A DNA stretch of 64,000 bases. Source: JACNKV01 sp964422145. Lineage in GTDB: Bacteria; Fidelibacterota; Marinisomatia; Marinisomatales; JACNKV01. A program made the translations under genes and the position numbers. The notes below the pieces were generated by a model. The model saw only the letters and a list, made by a program, of their open reading frames with translations, did no database searches and was not told where the DNA came from. The stretch is taken from NCBI GenBank assembly GCA_964422145.1, contig CAYQZV010000005.1:51940-115939 (forward strand), given 5' to 3'. Within the stretch, counting starts at the first letter, position 1. The number at the start of each line of letters is the position of its first letter. Positions 58,259 to 64,000 of this stretch are shown in pieces.

Positions 58259-61198
58259 CTATTTGAGTAAAATCACTTTTTGGGTTGTTTGAATATCCGT
58301 TGCGGTCAGTTGCACAAAATAAACTCCGCTGGAGAAAGAAGATGCATTCCATGTAAGGTGATAGGTTCCCGGATCGAATTGTTCATTTGCCAACACATCA
58401 ACTTGTTTTCCAAGGATATTGTACACCGTTAGCGTTACGTTCGACCGGATCAAACCGTTCGGAACGGTAAACGAGATCGTCGTTGAAGGATTGAAGGGAT
58501 TGGGGTAAGCCGGCATTAATGCAAATTCATCCGGGATGTGATTTGACCAACTGTCATCAATCGAAAGGACTTCCGTCGGTGCATCTGTAGTGAATTTGAT
58601 CGCCAATTCATTTTCCAGCGGTGATGACCCCGCAAAAAGTTGCCCGGAGAATAGATACTGAACTCCGTCATTCTGATCAGGGGATTCGATCCCGATCGTG
58701 CTGAAATTCCCGTTCGCATCAATATCATGAATCTCTTTGTACTGAAAAATGATCTCACCGTCTCCGGTTGTTGTCGGATAACTACTCGGATTCAATAAAA
58801 TGACCTGAAATGTTTCTTTAACGCAGCTTGGACAGAATTCATCATCCTCACCGTTAGATACTTGATCCCATTGAATAATAAACCGATCCGATTCTGACAA
58901 AGCAAAGATGTTGAATGGTTCAGTCCCGTTATTGTCATCCAGATCATCATAAAACGGTGCAACCATCGCCGGAGGGCCTAAAGACATCGGAATGGAAAAA
59001 TTCCAAAAATACGGCACCGGACTTTCTTCGAAGGAAAGCCATCCGTTGGAGCAAACGGTGACTGTTGAGTATGTCTGCCCGTAATATGAGAATGAAAAAC
59101 CTATATCGGTATTGGTTTGCGTATCATCGGATAAATTAAGGTTAACGCCGGACCCGCCAAGAGCAGGATTCAACTCAACCCACTCATAAGAGGGCGCTTC
59201 TTCATAATAAGAGTCATAGCTGTCATACGCCCAATAGCCGTATGAATCAGGCGGGGTTGGATTGTTGGCATCCACCGGTCCTACGAGGAGATTAAATGTA
59301 TTTTCAGCAATCAATTCTCCGTTCAGATGAAACTCAGCTAAGAATGGTAACCGAAATCCGATCGGAATATGACCGACAGTCCCGGTTAACAGCACACTGG
59401 TTTCAACGGTTGAAAATTCAGGAATATTGATTGTGGTGTTAAATGTAGAAATATCATTGATTGAATCACCCAATGATGTTAGCGACACATCCACATTGTC
59501 TAAAGAAAAGGATCCCGGATTGCTGATGCGAAGCGAAATGGATTCGGATGTGTTTGCCGAAACCCAAGATTCGCTGTCTTCCAATATTGGTGAAACATCA
59601 AAATCGACAAACAGATCAGGTGTGTATGAGCCACCGTTATCCTGAATGAAAGTCAATGAAATGTGTTTTTGTATAAATTGGGATTTATTCAAGTATAAAT
59701 CCAGTGTAGAGCCGACCGGCACACCGGAGAAGTCAATGGAGAGATTACCGTCAGGAGTCGAAATTCCTTTTGCGATGAGATTGCCATTGTGAATCAACGC
59801 ACCGACAACCAATCCCTGCAGATTCCCGCTTTGATCGGTTACCGTTGTGTGAAGATGGGACTGGTTCAGGTTAGCACTGCTTTCGATTGATGCAGACAAT
59901 TCTTCAGGTGTGTTAAGCCAAACCGGTAAACTCGGATCACCCAACACACCGTAAATGTGATGGTAGAATTCAATAACACCACCGCTCTCGGTCAGATGCG
60001 GAAATTCCCGGATCATCGCCTGTTTTCCCTCAAACAATGCCGGACCGATCTCTGACAGCCGTTCATCTAAAAGTTCATCCCACATCGCCCCGCATAACAC
60101 ATTATTGAATTTTGTATCCGTATCAAGGTCAGAAGGTCCGACAACGGCTGCTGCACCTTTTGGATTTGTCGGAGTTCCTTTAGTTAATAATTCCTCACCG
60201 AAACATTTAGACGGACCGGTTTGCGGCGCGATATCGGCCCCAAAATCACCTGTATTACAAACAAGACTAAATACGACGGGTAGTTTCCAGCCATGATTTA
60301 AGGAATTGATATCCTCGATATAAAACGATGGTTTATGCCAGCCGTGGGAGTTGCCCCATCCACGGTAGTTGATGACACCGACTCCAGCCGACCAAGCATT
60401 AACGATTGTCGGATTTTCATTCACCTGATATCCGGCGTGGAAAAACGCTGTATCAATTTGAGTGTAACCGTAATCTATCCAGCGATCCATCAGCCAATAG
60501 GATGTCCACACAGGTGTCACCGGCCATGTATGCGGAGGAACTTCTCCTCCGTCACTTGATGTTTTGTAATTCCCTGCGACGAGTAATCCGCGAGTCAGAT
60601 ATTCCATATCGGATGATGTCAAGTATTCCATTTTAGAATACTGGATCGTTCGCGTCTTAATGTTGATCAAATCACCTGGGTTACGGATGGACCAGCGGCC
60701 AATTAAAAAAGCTGGATCTAGAATATCGTATGTGGGAGAACCGGGGTCATTATCAAAAAACGAATAGGGATAATCTGTTACATCTTCTTCATCTTCATTT
60801 ACGGAATGAATAAAAAAGGTCGGAATTACTAAACTACCGTTCACGTCACCAATCAATAAAACATACTCCAGCATAGGATGTGTTTCATAATACGTCGATA
60901 AAAAGTTCTTAATGTCGATAGCAGAGGATAGCCCCTCAACATTCAGCGAAATGACGGATACATCATACCCCTGTGATTCTTTAAAAGCGATGAAATTACC
61001 GCCTTGACCTTCACTTTCAAGGTAGGGGAGTAATGCATTGTTCGGTAAAATGATCAAGTATTCACCGCGTTGATAATTCGAGGATACCTCTGATTCGGAT
61101 CGAGATAATTTCGATAAAGGAATGTGACCAGAATCGGCTGAAACTGCGGAAAAGAGACTGAATGTCAGTAAGGTAAATTTTATGAAGGATTTTGTCAT
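58259..61198 (-). CDS. Secreted C25 (gingipain-like) cysteine peptidase with sorting domain
   Basis: This 979-residue exported peptidase has a signal peptide (1-21), an N-terminal fold of the C25 family and the catalytic pair His in R-G-W-G-N-S-H-G-W and Cys in V-F-S-L-V-C-N-T-G-D-F (about 316). Ig-like domains follow, then a segment with L-P-Y/S-F-S-Y-Y-G-Q-T-Y and the sorting tail P-N-P-F-N-P-S-T-T-I-S-F ... Q-K-V-I-L-L-K. The propeptide seen in gingipains is short or missing. It lies 13 bases after the M14 gene. Confidence 0.9.
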   Translation of the reverse strand: MTKSFIKFTLLTFSLFSAVSADSGHIPLSKLSRSESEVSSNYQRGEYLIILPNNALLPYLESEGQGGNFIAFKESQGYDVSVISLNVEGLSSAIDIKNFLSTYYETHPMLEYVLLIGDVNGSLVIPTFFIHSVNEDEEDVTDYPYSFFDNDPGSPTYDILDPAFLIGRWSIRNPGDLINIKTRTIQYSKMEYLTSSDMEYLTRGLLVAGNYKTSSDGGEVPPHTWPVTPVWTSYWLMDRWIDYGYTQIDTAFFHAGYQVNENPTIVNAWSAGVGVINYRGWGNSHGWHKPSFYIEDINSLNHGWKLPVVFSLVCNTGDFGADIAPQTGPSKCFGEELLTKGTPTNPKGAAAVVGPSDLDTDTKFNNVLCGAMWDELLDERLSEIGPALFEGKQAMIREFPHLTESGGVIEFYHHIYGVLGDPSLPVWLNTPEELSASIESSANLNQSHLHTTVTDQSGNLQGLVVGALIHNGNLIAKGISTPDGNLSIDFSGVPVGSTLDLYLNKSQFIQKHISLTFIQDNGGSYTPDLFVDFDVSPILEDSESWVSANTSESISLRISNPGSFSLDNVDVSLTSLGDSINDISTFNTTINIPEFSTVETSVLLTGTVGHIPIGFRLPFLAEFHLNGELIAENTFNLLVGPVDANNPTPPDSYGYWAYDSYDSYYEEAPSYEWVELNPALGGSGVNLNLSDDTQTNTDIGFSFSYYGQTYSTVTVCSNGWLSFEESPVPYFWNFSIPMSLGPPAMVAPFYDDLDDNNGTEPFNIFALSESDRFIIQWDQVSNGEDDEFCPSCVKETFQVILLNPSSYPTTTGDGEIIFQYKEIHDIDANGNFSTIGIESPDQNDGVQYLFSGQLFAGSSPLENELAIKFTTDAPTEVLSIDDSWSNHIPDEFALMPAYPNPFNPSTTISFTVPNGLIRSNVTLTVYNILGKQVDVLANEQFDPGTYHLTWNASSFSSGVYFVQLTATDIQTTQKVILLK

Positions 61199-61211
61199 GA
61201 TGATTTTGAGA

Positions 61212-63554
61212 TTATTTTAGTAAGATAAGTTTTTGAGTTGTTGAGTGATGATCGGTAGTGACTTGCAGGAAATAAATACCGCTGGATGCTGATCCTGCAT
61301 TCCAAATGAGGTGTTTTTCTCCTGCGTTTTGTTTTTTCGAAACCAACGTTGTGATGTGTTGACCCAGTAAATTATAGATGGAAATATCCACATGTGATTC
61401 ATAAGGTAAGTGATACTGGATATTCGTCATCGGATTAAATGGGTTCGGATATACCGGTGATACTGAAAAAGCGGATGGAATTTCATTTCTATCTATGGAA
61501 TTGGACGTGGTTGTGTCAGAGAGGAGTGAGACAGAATAAAGTCTGATTCCGCGATAACGGAGTGAGGTATCCGTTATTAGATGTAAACCAATTTGAATGG
61601 TATCTGATTCGGTTTCAATCACAACGTTTTCTTCATGCCGTTCCCACTTTGGGTAGTTCCATAAGAAGTTTGTTGTGTCGATATTCCCGATTATTTCTAC
61701 CATAATGGAATCATATTCCCATTCAACCTCATATTGCCAATCAATGTTTAAAACCAGCGGATGTCCTGTAGGGACAGAAATTGGTTCAGAAATAATTGTT
61801 GATACTCCCTGTGGGTATAATAATGCGGTTTGCGATAAAAATGTACCGTCGTTTTCAATCACCCAGTCACCGGAAACAACTGTCCATTCATGGCTGTCTT
61901 CAAATGATTCCTGATAAAATATTTCCCTTTGAGAAAGATCCAGTGTAATTGTTGTATCATTTGTTAGTTCAAATGAAAATATCTGTGGAAGTGTCGATGG
62001 ACTATTTACTTGCACTTTATATTCATTTATCGGAAGGATAAAATCATTGTCTCCATCGGTGATCGTATGGGTATCGATTGAAAATTGATCCTCAATAAAT
62101 AAATCGAAGGGACCTTCTGAGGAGCTTGGCGACGTAACAGAGAAGGTCACAGTGTATTCCGGCAGCAGATCCAATGAGCAATCGACTTCTAACGGAACGA
62201 CACTGCTGGGTGTAATAAGTTCTGTATAAGGATAATATCCTTTGGCAGAAATATTAAGCGTTACCGTTCCGGGAGATAATAAACGTCGATACCGCCCATA
62301 CTGATCCGTTTTTCTCGGTTTAATCACGGGGCTTGTTAACTCAGAAATATCGACAATACTGCCAGGGATGGGTAATCCGGTTTCGGAATCAGAAACAATT
62401 CCGGTCACTTGATATGACTCGGCTGCAAATTCTCCCTGCCCGTAACCAAAACTTCGATTCATCAGATGAAAAGCCCCTCGAAGATTTCGTTCGATAGTGT
62501 CATCCACTAGCGTTGAATCATCAGGTTGCATATTTTGAGTTCCAACTTCGATCAAATATTGAATACATCCGGTTTCAGCATATAGCCAATCATGGGTATT
62601 CCCTCTTCGTGAAACACTCGGGATTGGAGTGTAGGATCCAACATCAGCTTCTTTTGGAATTAATCCTGCGATTCCTCCCCCTAAGGCTGCGATTGTTCCA
62701 TAGTCTGCTGAGCTTTTTCCTGATGCCCAATACCAAGGATAAATGACTTTCTCAGCCACATTTCCGGAACGAGAGCTGTGATAGGCGATCGAAAGGAAAA
62801 ACTGTTTTTCAAGAGCAAAATCCCGGATTGCCTGCGTTTCTGATTCTGAAAAAGGGGCGGCTCCTCTGTAATAATCATAATGGGACTGATAGTCCCCACC
62901 GGAGTGATCTTCTTGATAGGGACCATCACCTAAGAACCAGTTGAGATCAAAATTACGGTTGAGATCAACCCCGTCTGAATCGTTCCCGACACCGACGATA
63001 AAGTCAAACATATTGTTTCCATTCACATCACGTTTGTTTTTCCGGAAGGAAACATCCTGGATAAACGTCGTGTCTGATTGATATCCGTGTACAACACGAA
63101 GACCTTCCGGATTATAGGTTGGGATAACCCAAACTTCACAGGATTGTAAAATAGCCTGCATATTTTGTATGGGATACTGAGGAGTCGGATTTAAAAACCG
63201 GCATATGAGTTCCATCGTGATCTCAACGCCGAATATTTCTTCTGCATGACATTGTCCTAAAAACAGGATTTTAGGTTTATCATTTTCAAGATCAGCATTA
63301 TAAGATAAGCAAACTGCATAAATCGGTAATTGGTCTAATGTAGAATATCCGATCGTTTCAGTATGGTAAATAATTCCGCTTCCCGGATAAGCCGGAGAGG
63401 GAGATGTGTTTGATCCGAACTCTGTATCCCATTCTTCAAGCTGAGATTGGATCTCCTCATACGTATGATAATAGTCTGATAAAAGTCCTTCGGCAAACCC
63501 GAATGAAAATACCACGACGATCAGGATAAATGCTTTGTAATGTGTTTTTATCAT
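61212..63554 (-). CDS. Secreted M14 zinc carboxypeptidase with sorting domain
   Basis: This 780-residue exported protein has a signal peptide (1-22) and an M14 domain (about 30-380). The first zinc motif is H103-A-E-E106, the D-L-N-R-N-F substrate motif follows, then A-Y-H-S-S-R-S-G and the catalytic Glu in L-I-E-V-G-T. A carboxypeptidase-regulatory-like domain (G-I-V-S-D-S-E-T-G-L-P-I-P-G) and beta domains precede the tail P-N-P-F-N-P-M-T-N-I ... Q-K-L-I-L-L-K. It is the first of three co-directional secreted genes. Confidence 0.92.
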   Translation of the reverse strand: MIKTHYKAFILIVVVFSFGFAEGLLSDYYHTYEEIQSQLEEWDTEFGSNTSPSPAYPGSGIIYHTETIGYSTLDQLPIYAVCLSYNADLENDKPKILFLGQCHAEEIFGVEITMELICRFLNPTPQYPIQNMQAILQSCEVWVIPTYNPEGLRVVHGYQSDTTFIQDVSFRKNKRDVNGNNMFDFIVGVGNDSDGVDLNRNFDLNWFLGDGPYQEDHSGGDYQSHYDYYRGAAPFSESETQAIRDFALEKQFFLSIAYHSSRSGNVAEKVIYPWYWASGKSSADYGTIAALGGGIAGLIPKEADVGSYTPIPSVSRRGNTHDWLYAETGCIQYLIEVGTQNMQPDDSTLVDDTIERNLRGAFHLMNRSFGYGQGEFAAESYQVTGIVSDSETGLPIPGSIVDISELTSPVIKPRKTDQYGRYRRLLSPGTVTLNISAKGYYPYTELITPSSVVPLEVDCSLDLLPEYTVTFSVTSPSSSEGPFDLFIEDQFSIDTHTITDGDNDFILPINEYKVQVNSPSTLPQIFSFELTNDTTITLDLSQREIFYQESFEDSHEWTVVSGDWVIENDGTFLSQTALLYPQGVSTIISEPISVPTGHPLVLNIDWQYEVEWEYDSIMVEIIGNIDTTNFLWNYPKWERHEENVVIETESDTIQIGLHLITDTSLRYRGIRLYSVSLLSDTTTSNSIDRNEIPSAFSVSPVYPNPFNPMTNIQYHLPYESHVDISIYNLLGQHITTLVSKKQNAGEKHLIWNAGSASSGIYFLQVTTDHHSTTQKLILLK

Positions 63555-63788
63555 TTCAAGAAATTGATTTCTGATATTAACTAGAACATAAAAGTTAGGA
63601 ATAATTATCTGTAATGTAATATCCTAAGTTTATTTTTCAAAATCAACATGAAAGAATATAAACATAAAATGCATAATATTATATACCTATTGTTTTGTAT
63701 AATATCATTACCTTAGATTGTATGCAAATCTGATTAGATAATATTGGATACGCTTTTTGTTGTATACAAACAAGTTGATATTAATTAA

Positions 63789-64000
63789 ATGGGAAACATG
63801 CAGGATATGCAAAGAACATTAATAGGTTTAACACTAATATTCGGTCTGTTGTCAGCAGATCAGACCAATCATTTTAGCTATGAGAAGGATGATAATCAGG
63901 CAGGCAAGGTTCGATTTGTTCATGGGGAGTTTGAAAAGGGATCAAAAGGCGGATATCACCGTTTAACGGATAATGGTAATACTGTTGTCAGTGAAGTTGG
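63789..64000 (+). CDS. N-terminus of a secreted protein, truncated by the window end
   Basis: An open frame runs to the window edge. After M-G-N-M-Q-D-M, residues R-T-L-I-G-L-T-L-I-F-G-L-L-S-A-D look like a signal peptide, then a mature start T-N-H-F-S-Y-E-K. Met7 (ATG 63807), with AGGA just upstream, may be the true start. No domain can be named from 70 residues. The long AT-rich gap before it (63555-63788) holds a TTGTATACAA palindrome at 63760-63769. Confidence 0.6.
   Translation, partial: MGNMQDMQRTLIGLTLIFGLLSADQTNHFSYEKDDNQAGKVRFVHGEFEKGSKGGYHRLTDNGNTVVSEV

Noticed and set aside
63760..63769. TTGTATACAA palindrome before the last gene
   Set aside because: A ten-base AT-rich palindrome in very AT-rich DNA is expected by chance; no second copy was noticed.
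1..64000. tRNA or rRNA genes, CRISPR arrays, transposases, integrases or attachment sites
   Set aside because: None seen on either strand by eye; a covariance-model scan would be needed to exclude a small RNA.

Overview
The window comes from a diderm, LPS-making bacterium, most likely of the FCB superphylum; a Marinimicrobia/Neomarinimicrobiota-like lineage is my best guess. The signs are a short primary sigma factor without region 1.1, a Kdo/LptBC/RpoN cluster, many lipoproteins, and three large secreted proteins ending in the same type IX-style sorting domain (PNPFNP near its start, a GVYF/GIYF-Q motif, then a terminal K-x-I-L-L-K). Genes are tightly packed, many start and stop codons overlap, and purine-rich ribosome binding sites are common. 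I saw no rRNA, tRNA, CRISPR array, insertion sequence or phage. No stretch longer than 300 bases lacks a gene.

Layout. 1-2700: end of rsmA, then rpoD, rpsU and a GlmM-type phosphohexomutase. 3437-9871: a compact bacterial microcompartment (BMC) operon of the sugar-phosphate-utilising (SPU) kind. It has a SorC-type regulator with two operator-like palindromes, an RpiB-DeoC fusion with an internal encapsulation-peptide-like helix, one BMC-H, two BMC-T and three BMC-P shell genes, and a CoA-acylating aldehyde dehydrogenase. The implied chemistry is 2-deoxyribose-5-phosphate to glyceraldehyde-3-phosphate plus acetaldehyde, with acetaldehyde oxidised to acetyl-CoA inside the shell. 9974-22041: an unknown membrane protein, RlmD, a K+ channel with a separate cyclic-nucleotide-binding protein, ValRS, a DUF4139 protein, RecG and a CCA-adding enzyme. 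22194-27980: a TolC / membrane-fusion / MacB-like ABC efflux operon with two different permeases.

27989-35735 is an accessory-looking stretch of lipoproteins and secreted proteins. Its most notable gene runs from 29827 to 30861. It encodes a thioredoxin-fold lipoprotein whose first active-site cysteine position is an in-frame TGA (UxxC), followed by a hairpin with the geometry of a bacterial SECIS. It is a strong selenoprotein candidate that an ordinary gene caller would truncate. 35812-39458: a GntR-regulated ABC transporter and an ECF sigma system. Three promoter-like sites with the same spacing (TGCAAC-N18-GTC) precede the sigma gene, its divergent neighbour and a distant lipoprotein, which suggests a small autoregulated regulon.

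39714-46035: kdsB-pyrG-kdsA-kdsC-lptC-lptB-rpoN, making and activating Kdo and exporting LPS. 46144-50820: hflK-hflC, hslV-hslU and argF. 50951-55606: a three-gene unit of a FakA-like/FakB-like fusion, a GMC oxidoreductase and an aldehyde dehydrogenase, possibly an alcohol-to-fatty-acid-to-acyl-phosphate route. 55627-63554: a nitroreductase, then three secreted enzymes with sorting domains (metallophosphoesterase, C25 gingipain-like peptidase, M14 carboxypeptidase). The window ends inside another secreted protein gene.
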